Source of the DNA: Isoetes taiwanensis
Lineage: Eukaryota > Streptophyta > Lycopodiopsida > Isoetales > Isoetaceae
Length of the DNA: 64,000 nucleotides
Assembly: GCA_021234155.1 (NCBI GenBank)
Contig: JAJEKV010000036.1
Location: 13,653,426-13,717,425 of the forward strand
Direction of reading: 5' to 3'
The notes under the pieces are model-generated. The model made no database searches and was not told the DNA's origin. It saw nothing but the letters and a program-made list of their open reading frames with translations. Made by a program: the position numbers and the translations under genes. Of the stretch, positions 24,938 through 37,677 are shown one piece after another; within the stretch, counting starts at the first letter, position 1, and every line of letters begins with the position of its first letter.

Positions 24938-24940
<3 letters not shown>
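24768..24940 (-). mobile_element. tRNA-derived SINE
   Basis: A 173-bp unit on the minus strand. The 5' end 'GGTTAGTCCACTTCG' resembles a pol III A box (TRGYNNANNNNG). About 30 nt later 'GTTCGAACC' fits the B box (GGTTCGANNCC). The body then leads to a 3' end 'GGCGTAAAATACA' plus (TC)n. That 3' end matches the LINE end 'AGACGTAATACAAC...TC' at 25070, suggesting mobilisation by the LINE. Both sides are GA tracts. A full tRNA cloverleaf does not form, so it is a SINE and not a tRNA gene. Confidence 0.7.

Positions 24941-24988
<48 letters not shown>
24941..24988. repeat. (GA)24 microsatellite
   Basis: Perfect GA repeat forming the 3' tail of the truncated SINE copy to its right and the insertion point of the complete SINE to its left. 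Confidence 0.95.
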
Positions 24989-24990
<2 letters not shown>

Positions 24991-25051
24991 TATTTTTTAC
25001 GTCGTAGCACAAGCCAGCATCCATTTAGGACATACGACGCTCCCTCTTCAA
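24989..25051 (-). mobile_element. 5'-truncated SINE copy
   Basis: Contains only the 3' third of the SINE ('CTTGAAGAGGGAGCGTC', 'GATGCTGGCTTGTGCT', 'GACGTAAAAAATACA' on the minus strand). Truncation at 25051 lies directly on the GA tail of the full-size LINE. Confidence 0.7.
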
Positions 25052-25116
25052 GGAGAGAGAGAGAGAAAGTTGTATTACGTCTGTGGAGGCCTGTAAGGCC
25101 TATAAGACAGCTATCT

Positions 25117-28100
25117 TTACATGTCTGCATAAAAAAGTTGATGAGTTTCAGTTTCCTCATCTAACTCCTCACTCTCACTCTCATCCTCATTTTCATCCAA
25201 GAGACTATTGACATTGCGCACACAAGTCTCTCTGTAGAGCATCACTTCTATCAAGTATGAACCTACCTTATCTCCCTGGAGCTGGAAGAACGTGGCAAGG
25301 TCTTTAGCTTCTATCCCATAGCGGTCGCGTATCATTGTATATGCAGGGCACCACAACAAAACATGTGTCTCATCCTCAATATCACCACCACCACATACCT
25401 TGCACTCTCGTCTCTCCCGCGGAATGGACCCCCATCTTCCTACCTCAACCCCGAGATGGTGAGAGCTCAGGCGTATCCTACTAATAGCATGCCTCTTCTT
25501 AATTGATATATCCTCTCTCAGGTGTTTTGTAGCACCTAGCTCTGGGTTCATGTTTTGTTTGTAGAGTAGCATTTTGGTCAACGGGTTCAGCCACAACTTT
25601 CGCTTGACCTTGCCATGTACCCACTGTCTAAGATCGCCATCATATAGAACTGCATCCTCCCAAGCCATTATCCCATCTTCTTAGCCAGTTCTTCACATCT
25701 AAGTACCACCCTTTCTGTTCACTTGCTTGCAGGGCATGATGTATTAACCTTGTATTGTCCGCTCTCCTGACCTTCTTAAAATATCGAATGCATTGGAGTA
25801 TTGCTTCGCCCTCAAGAGGCATTAGGCCACACTCAGCCAGCATCATTTGGTATGGCGTTTGTACCTTCACTCCCAGTTCCAGTCGCAAGAATTTTTTCAA
25901 TACTTGTTCTACATCTTCCCATAAACATTTAGGTAGTCCCGGTCCCCAGATCTCACAGCCATATAAAACCACACTCTGCACCAGGGACTGAAATAATCTA
26001 CTTTTTAGTTGCCAATTCCATAGCGAGACCCTTCTGCACATACTTTGCATTGCATATAGGGATTTCAACCCCCCTTCAACTCTTTGTGTTACACAGGTGT
26101 TCCATCTATGATTCCTGCTTATGGTCAAACCTAAGTATTTGTATGAGTCACACATCTCCAACGGTTCCCCTTTGTATGTGAAATTATAATCTTGCTTGAG
26201 TGCACCAATCGTCATAGTTTTGGTTTTTTCCAGATTAACCTCTATGCCATTTACTTCACAAAAACCAGCCAGAGAGTCCAGATGCTGCTGCAAATGTTCT
26301 TGCGTGCGGGCAAAGATGACCACGTCATCAGCGTACATTAGCAGCTGTACAACATATCCATTTAGGATTGTCCCCCCATCACCATGGCATCTGAGCCAAT
26401 CTTCTAACCCATCAATGAATAGTCCAAACAAAGTTGGGGACATCGGGCATCCTTGCTTCACCCCCACATTATTGTCCACACAATCTGGGATCTCCAGGGT
26501 AAGAGGCATAGATAGCTGCACTAGCACCTTTTCATATAGTATACGTACTGCATCCTGTAAGTCTTTAGGCACATTTAGCCTGTCCATTCTTTCCTAGAGC
26601 ATTCTTCTTGGCACTTTGTCAAATGCTTTTCTAAAATCAACAAATCGCATATAATGGTTTTTCGTCACCTTTCACAAAAGTCCATGATAGTTTTCAAAGA
26701 CTAGTATATGGTCCATTGTAGACCTTTTTTACCCCGAATCCAAATTTTGTGTTTCAGCCCTCACCTTCTCATCTTCAGCCCATCTGCTAATCTTTATTTC
26801 TAGAATTGTAGCAAATAATTTAGAGAATAGGCTACTCACCATGAGTGTCCTGTAGTTATTAGCATCTGTTTTTGCACCGCTCTTGTGGATTGGAACAACT
26901 CGCTTAGCCGCCATTCTTCGGGAACCCCTGCATCATAGCTGCATTAAACATATTAGCAATTTTGTCATGTATCGATCTCCTCTGCCCATTTCAAGTGTTT
27001 CTAAGACATAGCCCTTGCACATCTCTAGCTTTGCCATTTGCAAAGCGTGCTCTATGCCTTCTGGCTATATCATTACACGCCATTATTAGCTTTGATTCAA
27101 GTTTCATTTCATTTGGGATCCCTTCTGCATGGTAAAGTTTTTTCACCTGTTCCCATAGCTCGCTTGCCGTGAGGGGGACTGCTTGTTTTTTTGTGCTTTT
27201 CAGCCTATTCCAGAATAGCTTTGGCTCAGTCAAATACTGGTCAACAAGTATTACTTGTCGATCTCTTATAAACTTCCTCTTCTTCTTCCTGACAATTCTG
27301 TGATATTCTTTTTTGTATAGATCACGCATTTCCCGCGTGCTATGCCGAAAATTCCTTTTTGCAAGCTTACATTCAGAATCAAACCATGAATTACATTTCA
27401 TACCTTTTTGTGCCCGCTGTGACGTAAAACATCTGGTTGTTGCTTCGTCTAGAATTTTGTGCAACTTTTTGCTGGTTTCGCTGGCCACATCAGTCCATGT
27501 TGTGCTTTCCACCAATTCTTCCACTACCTGCTTGTAGTAGTCAGCCTTCTTTCGGTTTAAAATTATCCTTACCTCCTTGATATTGTGTGGTGTTGTTTAT
27601 TGCAATGGGTAATTTGACCGCAAGAGGGACATGGTCAGATTCCAACTGTTCATCCATAACTATAAAATCCAAAAGATGGTCTATTGTTTCACTTGATGTA
27701 ATCACATAATCCACAACACTCCTGGTTCTACAGGTGCATTGAGAGGTGGAAGGGAACTTGCTAATACCGTTGCATATTAGCAGGCCTGTGCTGCAGCAAA
27801 GATGAAGAAGCTGACGCCCAAATTTGGTGACTATCACATCATTGGATTCTCTATACCATCCTTCTCTTTTTAAGTCATCATCTTCCATAGCATCCAACCA
27901 TAATGGGTTATGCCCCCCTGTATAGGTAGTAGCCTGCTTCGTCCCTGTTCTGCTGTTAAAGTCTCCAGATAGAATGACTTCTCCTCTCTCCTGGAACTGC
28001 ATTATGTCTTGCTCTAATTCAAAATATAGATCCTCGCTTGAGGCCTCACTATGCTGATAGACCCCTTATGTCTTGAGCATAATAGCGGAATCGCTAAATA

Positions 28101-28427
28101 GAATAATGTGTTTATTCCCCTAATTTCCAGCCGGATGTATTGATTATTTGTATCCTTTTTTACACCCTGAACCAAGTGACAAAAAGCGTGCCTGACATAA
28201 CATGCAACTCCACCATTACCATTATCACCCTGTTTGAATCGGTTGTTCCTCACAGAATAGATTTTTTCAAAACCATCAATTTGTGGTAAATCATATAATT
28301 CATGTTCCTTTGTTTCAACAAAACAAATCATATCAGTACCTTGCAATATCTCCTCCATACTTGTAATCTTGGCTTCCGTCAGTCTATTTATGTTCCAGAT
28401 TACAAGCCTGAGGCCCCCGGCGCATCC
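25117..28427 (-). pseudogene. LINE ORF2: endonuclease, reverse transcriptase, C-terminal knuckle
   Basis: The endonuclease starts 'VIWNINRLTEAKI' (28403-28365), where the N of WNIN is a catalytic residue. It continues through 'DMICFVETKEHEL', 'GDFNSRTG' and 'SVVDYVI' to 'SDHVPLAVKL' (27541-28002). A basic linker (26991-27524, 'CNSWFDSECKLAKRNFR') leads to RT: 'RVVPIHKSGAKTDANNYRTL', 'GVKQGCPMSPTLFGLFIDGL', 'LLMYADDVVIFARTQ' and 'YKYLGLTISRNHRWN' (25640-26587). The C-terminus (25117-25668) has 'RHAISRIRLSSHHLGVE' and a C-x2-C-x10-H-x4-C knuckle. All catalytic motifs survive, but frame breaks near 28030-28080, at 27540, and between 26990 and 26590 make it non-functional as it stands. Confidence 0.88.
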
Positions 28428-29399
28428 CTATGCATCTATGACCGCTTTTCCTTTAACCCATCGAACCTTCTGTTTATTCTGCTTGGCTTCCTTGAACTTC
28501 ACTATTTCCTCTTGTTTTTCTCGCATTTGGTCCTTTGTGAGATCTTCATTGATCCATACAAATTTTCCCTTTAGTTTATAGCCATTTTTCAGAATCTCAA
28601 AGCGGTTTTGTCTAGTACAGAGTTTTACTACAATGTGGCGAGTTCCTGTGTCCTTTCTACCCACCCGGAATGCTTCTGTTACGCCAGCATTGGTAACTCC
28701 CAAGTCCTCACAGAATAGTTTTTCAACTTTTGCTTTTGTATCTTCATTTTCAGATTCTGGTAGTCCGACAATCCGCAGGTTCAGAGCTCGTTGCTTTCTT
28801 TCTTGGCTTTCAATATACTGCTCAAGTTTAATATTTAGTTCAGTTACCATTGTCTCGGATATCTCAGTTTCAGTTTGCATCTTCAAACCATTAATTTCTT
28901 CTTTTGCTGCCAATATCTGGTCATGCAATGCGCCAACAGTAGCATGTAGATCTGTTCCTGCCATCATGTCTTGTTTCTTGAGCTGTTCCAGTTCCCCTTT
29001 TATCTGCTCTATGTCTTTCCTGGTTTCAAGTTTTATCTTCTCCAGTTCCAAATGAAGCTGAGCAGCCATAGTCGCCTTCATTTCTTTGAGCACATCCCGA
29101 AGAATATTTCTGGTGAACTCTTCCATAAACGACACCTTGAAGTCATTGAGAATGCTTTTCATGGTTGCTACAGAGATCCCTTCTATAGAACCGTTTGAGA
29201 CAGAGTCAGAATCATCTGATGCATCAGAGGCCATCGATACCTCTGTTTTCGCAGGGCTGGGCCCGGATTTACATGTTCCAGAGTCTTTTTTTATTGTATT
29301 CCTGCTGGAAAACCTCGCCCTTTTGTCCGAATCTGTGGCAGAGATGGTTTCTGTAAGCTTACTTGTATCCGTTCCTATCTTCCCGGCACTTATAACCAC
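28428..29399 (-). CDS. LINE ORF1 protein, RNA-binding chaperone type (323 aa)
   Basis: An intact frame. Residues 1-80 are Ser/Asp-rich and disordered. Residues about 85-205 form a long heptad-rich coiled coil (L/I/M spacing, E/K-rich). Residues 204-262 fit an RRM-like fold opening with 'RALNLRIVGLPE' and including 'VTEAFRVGRK' and 'RHIVVKLCTRQNRFEIL'. Residues 263-308 resemble the L1 C-terminal domain ('KFVWINEDLTKDQMREKQEE'). This is the trimeric nucleic-acid-chaperone architecture of vertebrate L1/Tx1 ORF1p, not the CCHC-knuckle gag of typical angiosperm L1. The stop is TAG at 28430-28428, and the ORF2 frame continues in phase immediately after it. In life it would coat LINE RNA. Confidence 0.85.
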   Translation of the reverse strand: MVISAGKIGTDTSKLTETISATDSDKRARFSSRNTIKKDSGTCKSGPSPAKTEVSMASDASDDSDSVSNGSIEGISVATMKSILNDFKVSFMEEFTRNILRDVLKEMKATMAAQLHLELEKIKLETRKDIEQIKGELEQLKKQDMMAGTDLHATVGALHDQILAAKEEINGLKMQTETEISETMVTELNIKLEQYIESQERKQRALNLRIVGLPESENEDTKAKVEKLFCEDLGVTNAGVTEAFRVGRKDTGTRHIVVKLCTRQNRFEILKNGYKLKGKFVWINEDLTKDQMREKQEEIVKFKEAKQNKQKVRWVKGKAVIDA

Positions 29400-29489
29400 G
29401 CCAGAGCAAAGAAGATCACAGTAAATGTTCCGCTTTTAGTGTTTTAGTGCAAAGGGGTTTCTTTCCTGGTTTTAGGTTTTGCCACCACG

Positions 29490-29728
<239 letters not shown>

Positions 29729-29819
29729 GTTGTATTTATTACGAGATGAAATGAAATGTTGTATTTATTACGTCTGTAGACTGCCAAGTCTATGAAACAA
29801 TCAATGTGTACACTCAACA

Positions 29820-32046
29820 TTATAAAATATGTCTTCTAATGCATCTTCTGATAAAAATGCATTAGACCCACCCCCAACAACTCTCGCCGCTTATAGCATC
29901 ACAGCTTATCCTTTTAAATACTTTCCAATGCGATGCCCAGGCAATTCAAAAAAATCCAATAAAGAACTTGTATACTATGCTTGTGTCGAATCCCCGCATA
30001 TGAAGGACATCTTATGAAGACATGTAATTCATGTAATTTATCTTCAACTTCCTGCAGATTGCACAACAAGCAAAACCTCAATGCAAGAGGAATATTACTC
30101 TGACGCCCTATTTCCACCCCAAGTCTATGGGAGCAAAGCCGCATTCTACTTATCATATACCTCGTGCTCAAAGATATACCTTCCTTAGGATGCTTGGCCT
30201 CTCGGAGTGTAGGGTTTATATATATTCTGTAAAACTCCTTTTTTGTTTCTGGGACTCTCCAATTCCTTCTAATGAGATGGTCATGCACCCATTCCCTAAT
30301 TTTGCTCGATTCTCGTGTAGGTGAAGAATGTCTAAGCCCCATTTCCTCATCCACTCTACAATATCTGCATACCATCCTTTATTTCTTGTCTCTTCTAAAG
30401 CCAGTCTTGGTAAGCACACCTCCACCATATCAAATCGTACCTTACAGAGGTAATGTAAGCGTCCTGCATAGAGCCTCAGTTTCTAATGGCATCATATCGC
30501 ATTCTACAAGTAACATATCATATGGAGTTTGAGCCTTAATTCCCAATTCAGTTCTCAAACTTTTTTTGTACTTTCTTGACTTTTTTTCAAGAATCTGCTG
30601 ATACTCCTAGACCCCATACTTCGCACCCATATAACAAAACTATATGTACAAGCACATGGAATAAGGTGCGTTTTAGGCTAAAATCCCATATTTATGCTTT
30701 TCCACTTTTACGCTGCATGCCATATAATGCTTTTCAAGCCTCCATTTACTCTATGCTCAACATCAGGATTCCAACTATGTCCTTTGCCTACATGTATTCC
30801 GAAATATTTATATGAAGTCACAATCTGCACAGGTTCTCTGGTCCAATTCCAATAAGCTTGGAAAAACTCTGCAGGAAACCATCCAAGCCTGGGCACTTAT
30901 TCTTCTTTAAAGAGTCTACAGCAGAATGCAAATCATCGACACATATTCTTTTTTTATTTAGTCAACGCCACATATTCTTTTTTGAGCTTCCACTTATCTG
31001 TTCATTTTGCTCTTTTATACGCTTCTCTTTTTGCCTTGCGTGATGCATCAAACCAACTATTGTAGGGCAATCCTTCCAACTTTCTACCTGAGATAAAACA
31101 ATCGGTAGCAACGTCCAATACCAGTTCTGCCAAATTTTTACTCAGTGCATCAGTATCCCTAGGCCAGCTTATCTCAGATGCTCTTGCTTCACATTTTTCC
31201 ATAAATCTCTCTGCCTTATGATTGTTCATGTGAATTTGGGCTTAAAGACATTACAGTCTTGATTGCATAAATATTATTTGTGTTTAACACAACTGTTAGC
31301 GGAGCATGATCTGAAATTTTCTCCATCTCTTCCCCAATGGACATATGCAACATCTGTTCCACAAATTGAGCTTTAGCAAGAACAATATCAACAACACTAG
31401 CATTTCTGCATTGCATTTACCTGTATCAGGGAATAACTGTGTACCATTATATACCAATAAATCAAGCCCGCTACACATATTAAGTACATGGTTACCTTGA
31501 GGTGTAGGCCATCTTATTTTGGCTACAGTAGTTATATTCTAGCCTTTTTGGTACACTTCTGTGTCATCAAGCATTTCAACCCATCGGAGTTCCGCTTCCA
31601 TGCTAGCTATAGCTGCTTGCTTATTAGCAATAGAATATCCCCTAGTGACATTAATGAAAGCACATCCTGCTCCAAACTGAAAAATAAGTCATCTCTGTCT
31701 AGATGTTCTCTATTATATATTGGAGACTCTCTTGGAGGAAAGTAACAATCTGCCACAAAAATCTTACCTTTCTAACCAGGTACTTCAACCCAGATATGTT
31801 GCATTGAACCCATTCCTTCCACTAATTTTATCAAATGTTTCATGTGTGATTTTACATAACATGCTATCCTGCCATGGCCCTTTAAGTGACATCCTTTATT
31901 ATACCAAACAGAATGTAACAATATGAATCCATGGATATCAGGTAAAACAAAACATCTACATCTGCAAGTAAATCATATGCTACCTCTACTTTATACTGAC
32001 TAATAGAATTAATGTTCCAACACATTATTCTAGTGGTCTCGCTTAC
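29820..32046 (-). pseudogene. LINE ORF2, deleted and frame-shifted
   Basis: After the ORF1 stop, in-phase codons give 'RIMCWNINSISQYKVEV', the endonuclease N-terminus. Endonuclease C-terminal pieces follow ('NASVVDIVLAKAQFVEQ' and 'ISDHAPLTVVLN' at 31216-31416). The linker is 'LPYNSWFDASRKAKREAYKR' at 31002-31229. The palm with YADD is missing. The C-terminal Cys/His domain remains at 29914-30375. Confidence 0.75.
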
Positions 32047-32857
32047 CTATGCATCGTCCTGGCTTTCCCCCACGACCTTGCCACCTCCAAAATGTTTTTT
32101 TTCCCGCTTGCTTTGCCTCCTTAAAGATTTGCAATTGTTCTTTGTATTCCTGGAGCTGTTTTTTAGTAAGATCATCACTGATCCAAATTTTCTTTTCCTT
32201 GAGCATGGTTTTCGTCTTCAATATATTGATCTTGTCTTTCCTCGATCTCGACTTAACAATGAAGTGTCTGTCGCTGTCGTTCTGCTTCCGAATCCGGAAT
32301 GCATCCACAATATATGTATCCATCAGCTGAAGCTCATTATCACAGAAAGATTGAACAATTTCTTTAGTTTTTTTCCTTGTCTGCTCCGGTATACCAATCA
32401 GGCGAATGTTCAATGCTTTGTCCTTCTTTTCTTGTTCTTCCATAAAGAATGCAAGCTGATTTTGAATGTCAGAGACCTCTTTGCTTACAGGTTCTGTTCC
32501 TGCATCTTTATCTTCACTATCACTACCATTGTCACTGTTCATAAATTCTTGCTTGAAATCTCAAACTCTAATTTAAAACCTTGCTTGAATTGCTCAAGTT
32601 CAGCCATCATTTTGCCTTGACATTTCTCTAACTCTGTTTGTACATGAGCAAGCATAAAATTTTTAAGATCATTAACCAGATTTTGGACAAAGCTCTCCAT
32701 TGATAACTTCATAGACATAGTAGAAGCCTTCATCACTGTCATCATCTGTGAAACTGCCTCCATTAAATCCTCCTTTTTTTAGGACTCCAGATCCAAATTT
32801 CTTGCATGCACTCGCCTCGCATGTTGCAGACTCCATCCTAATGAGACGTGGTCCCAT
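32030..32857 (-). pseudogene. LINE ORF1 (coiled coil and RRM-like), frame-broken
   Basis: Two frames join near 32540-32670. The upstream one gives 'STMSMKLSMESFVQNLVNDL' and 'LEKCQGKMMAELEQFKQGF'; the downstream one gives 'KALNIRLIGIPEQTRKK', 'VDAFRIRKQNDSDRHFIVKSR' and 'KKIWISDDLTKKQLQEYKEQ'. Domain order and motifs match the intact ORF1 at 28428-29399 but the sequence is clearly diverged, so the two are different subfamilies. A homopolymer-G slip near 32070 shifts the last residues. The ancestral stop seems to be the TAG at 32049-32047, in the context GATGCATAG also found in the other copy. Confidence 0.75.
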
Positions 32858-33054
32858 TGCCTACCGACTCACCAGCAGCCACATCCGCTACAACTGGCCT
32901 CCAGACTCTATTTTTTTACTTGCTTTTCATTTTTGCGCCATTAGTTGTTCCAAAAAATGGCAATTACAGGCTTTCCAACTGGTCCAAAAGTTCCAAAAGC
33001 TCGGAACAAGCTTTTCAATGCCGAAGTTCCACAGTAGAAACCCTAGCTTCCAAC

Positions 33055-34269
<1,215 letters not shown>

Positions 34270-35530
34270 AAAATAGGACCTGATTTGAAGAACCCTCATC
34301 ATCAAGATATGAAGAAGTGGAAGCCTTTATTGGATTGTGTATTTTGTTTGGGGCCTAGAAGGAAATCAGTGTCTTATAGTTGCCTGTGGAGTACGAGAAT
34401 AATGAAATAAAGCCTGTGACCCCTTGTGGTAATAATACATGGAGCGTAAGCAGCAAAACTGGTTTTTAGTGAGCGGACGATTGTGGAAACCAATGAATTC
34501 GTGGAGTATATATGCATTGTAAGCTTCCCTGAGCAGAAATTTTAGCCGAAAGGTTGCCTTGGCCGCTTGGCATAGGGTACCAAAGTGATGAATGAGAACG
34601 TCATCAGGGAGCAGAATCCTCTGAACACCTGCACCACACTTCAGAAAAGCTGCAACCTAAGAATAAATTCTGGTCAATCAGTGAATCAAAGCAAAGAATA
34701 AAAATTGACTTAAACTCCCCCCAATGAAACCAATTCATATTAAATTTTGCTAATTTATCAGCCTTGTGGATTAAGGCACATTTGATGTGTTCGAATTGGA
34801 AATTGAGTTTCATCCAAGTAAGGTCACACTTTCCATTTGCCAAAGCCGCATTATTCCTGTGCTTCCAGACAATCCATAAGGCCAGTTGGAGGACAGTAGT
34901 GTTAACAATGGACTCTTGGAGTTGGAAGAATTGGGATGTACTAGAGATCGAGCCTATGTCTGGGAATTTCATCTTAGGTCCTAACTGTGATAGCCAACTC
35001 CAAAAATAGTGAATGCTTGGGCAGGAGAAGATATGCAGCACTGTCTCATCCTGATTCTTACGAAGGGAGCAAGTCGAACTTTGAACAGACTTGAAGTTCC
35101 TCCTTATCATATTGGTATTACTAAGCAGAGCATTATGGAGCATAAGCCAAGAGAAAACTTTGATCTTAGAGCAGGGTATGACTTCCAGCTAGAGCACAAA
35201 GTTTTTTTTGTAAAATTTTGAAGATAGGCCCTGCAAAGAAGCATGTTTGGTTCCTTTAGCAGGAAGGCAAGCATAGTAAATTTTGGAAATGCTATAGCTC
35301 CTCTTCACTTTGAAGAACCAGTTGAGAGAGTAATAATTCTCTCCAGCTCCATCTTTACCAAGTTGAGAAGAGTAGGTCTCGACCAATGAATGCATTATTC
35401 TAGTTGCTGAAAAGACAGAGTGGAAACCACTCAGCAAGGCACTTGCTACTAATATACTTTTCTTGCACAACATGAAATCTTTACACTTAAAGTTATCATC
35501 AAGGCTCTCAAAGAGAGGACTCATATTCAT
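34270..35530 (-). mobile_element. plant-type L1 LINE fragment (zf-RVT lineage)
   Basis: A different lineage from the others. The minus strand encodes 'MHSLVETYSSQLGKDGAGEN', 'NWFFKVKRSYSISKIYYACL' (35189-35530), then 'MLHNALLSNTNMIRRNF', 'CSLRKNQDETVLHIFSCP' and 'LALWIVWKHRNNAALANGK' (34604-35143). This is the zf-RVT region: C-x-x-x-x-x-x-E-T-x-x-H-x-F-x-x-C and the W-x-x-W-x-x-R-N segment of plant L1 ORF2 C-termini. The likely 3' end, about 34325-34340 on the minus strand, contains AATAAA. RT core and ORF1 are absent. Confidence 0.8.
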
Positions 35531-36231
35531 GATGGATATCGAATGTGTGCATATTGTAAATCAATTCAAATGAAACTTCTTTTTAACTATGCATTATCAA
35601 GTTGGCTATATTGTTTTTGTAGGTTAAAAAGCGTGCTTTCTCCTTTTCTTTTTAAAAACCAAATTCAATTGCTGCAATTGTTTGTGTAATAGCCATGAAA
35701 TAAGTCCAACATGTTCAAGAAAGCAATCTATAAACTTACATCTATATGTGTGTATGTGTGTTCACATCCTCCATGAGTTGCTCAAAAGTTGCAAAATCTT
35801 CTATAAGGTTGTGTGCAGTCTCATCATATGCATTTTCAATAGTAGCTGGTTCATCTCTTGCATTCTCAATTAGTGGTGGGTTAGGTCTTTTGGTTTCGAA
35901 TAATCACCAGATTTTCCTTTATGATCTGATTTTTCGAAGCAAGTTGTTTTGCAGACATTCGATGCCCATCCTCTCTCTTATAAAAATAAGACTGTTAGTA
36001 TATAATACTAATATGAAACCCAAAGACCAATAAGTTTTTCAATTTCTAGTGGACAATTAAGACGTTGCATAGCGATATGAAAGCTAACATACATATCAAG
36101 CATAATACATTTTATTCTAAAGCTCAAAGTATCAAAGATTTAAAAGACATGACAAGATGTAAGACAATAAGTCATGTAATACACTAAAGCTTTAGAATCA
36201 AGTTTAGTTCACAATTGATAATCTTGATTTT
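35531..36231. other. AT-rich spacer
   Basis: No gene recognised. A 41-bp sequence at 35706-35746 (ccaacatgttcaagaaagca...) recurs in the same orientation at 37766-37806, flanking the SET pseudogene. Confidence 0.5.
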
Positions 36232-37347
36232 TCAATCACTAACAAATTGTGGAGAAACATCTGTTCGTATTGGATAATCTAGAATCAACTCTTCACCTTT
36301 ATAGCCATCACCATGACAAAACTATGACATTTCCTACCATATAAGATTCTTGGTCATTGTTTCTTTCTTCAAACACACAATTCACTAGAGTTTTATTCCC
36401 TCTGCAACTATTGATTAATCCTGCTATATTCCCATGTTCTTTTGATCGACCATCAATATAGGTCCTTAAATTGTCCTTCTGTACTCCACTCATCTCCATG
36501 GAAGCTGCATTGTTATTGCACCCATACACCATCATACGGAATGAGTATTGTGTCAATTTTTTCCACTCAGCTGACTTGTAAATAGGACCTCCATATATCA
36601 TCAATGACACCTCCTTATTGTAAGGAACTTTTACATCATTTAGAATGAATAAGCCTCTACCACCAGAAATTGTAGAATCTTTAATCATGTATCTATTACT
36701 CCAATAAGAGAATATTTGACCTATAGATGGCAATGACCCTTTATATAATCCAAGACGCCTTCGATCAACTTGCTTTAGCATCTTTTCAACATCTAAAAGC
36801 ATGGATAAATTAGGCACAGAACAAGCCAAGGATGAATTCGTACTTCCCCCCATCATAGAGGCACACAACGTATGCATGCGTGTACGACATCTAGACTGAC
36901 ATTGTGCTGAGTCCACCTCATCATCTTCCTCAGGGATATTTCTCCAAACTCCTTTTGAAAAGCTGATGTAACATAATTGAGTTACACTCTGCAATGTGAT
37001 GTGCTATTTCAAACATCATTACATAGAACTTAAAGGGAATAAAAATATGAAAGCAAATAAACTTAACCATATACTAACCTGTCCAGAAGTGAAATGATAG
37101 GGCAGGTTATGCTGCTTGCAAAAACTCTCTAGAGCACACCAAGATGGACCAACTTTTTGTAGATGATCTGCTATAATCATTGGTATTCCTTCATGTTGAC
37201 TGCAATAATCTCTACACCAACAAGCTGAGAATTGGCCAGCATAACTCTCCCTTGGAAGGATTGGTTGTTCTATTCCTTGTTACGTAGCTCACAAGCCCTT
37301 CTATTCCTCGTAGAGGCAGCTAACCCAGTCAGGAGATCGCTTTGCAT
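36232..37347 (-). pseudogene. SET-domain protein pseudogene, two exons
   Basis: Exon 1 (37347-37077) starts 'MQSDLLTGLAASTRNRRACE' and, after a one-base shift near 37280, reads 'RESYAGQFSACWCRDYC' and 'IIADHLQKVGPSWCALESFC', with donor GTTAGT at 37076. Exon 2 starts after a TTGCAG acceptor at 36988. Its second half shows SET motifs in order: 'GGRGLFILNDV' (G-x-G), 'MIYGGP' (Y-x-G), 'GNIAGLINSC' (variant of R-F-I-N-H-S-C), and 'NCVFEE'. After a second one-base shift near 36310 comes 'GEELILDYP', ending at 36234-36232. SET proteins methylate lysines using S-adenosylmethionine. The usual N-H pair is N-S here. Two frameshifts argue for a pseudogene, although homopolymer sequencing errors could mimic them. 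Confidence 0.6.
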
Positions 37348-37456
37348 GTTGGAGCTGATTCAAAGAAGAAAGAAGGTGCGGATTCAACAGAGGAAGGTGG
37401 CGATGATGCCGAGAAACGAAGAAATAGAATAATTCAAATATTTTTAGAACGTTAGC

Positions 37457-37677
37457 TTTGTAACGTAAGGGTCAGTTGTAACACATTTCAATATTTAACT
37501 TGAAACACGTTTCAAAGTTGTAACGCATTTAGATTGTAACGCATTTCAGAGCAACTGTAACGCATTTCAAATTTCTACTTTGAAACGCGTTTTGGCATTG
37601 AAACGATATTCAGTTGTAACGCATTTCAAGCACATTTGTAACGCATGGCAAATGCTAAATTTTACAATGCATTTCAA
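37457..37677. repeat. cluster of TTGTAACGCATTTCA motifs upstream of SET pseudogene
   Basis: At least seven copies or close variants of 'tgtaacgcatttc' begin at about 37476, 37518, 37534, 37555, 37614, 37637 and 37663. Inverted relatives 'tgaaacacgtttc' and 'tgaaacgcgtttt' lie at about 37501 and 37580. The cluster lies 110-330 bp upstream of the pseudogene start. It may be a decayed short tandem repeat or a homotypic cluster of binding sites. Confidence 0.7.

Noticed and set aside
24880-24940. tRNA gene
   Set aside because: A and B box matches exist but no acceptor stem or full cloverleaf, and the unit has a LINE-like tail; a SINE is the better call.
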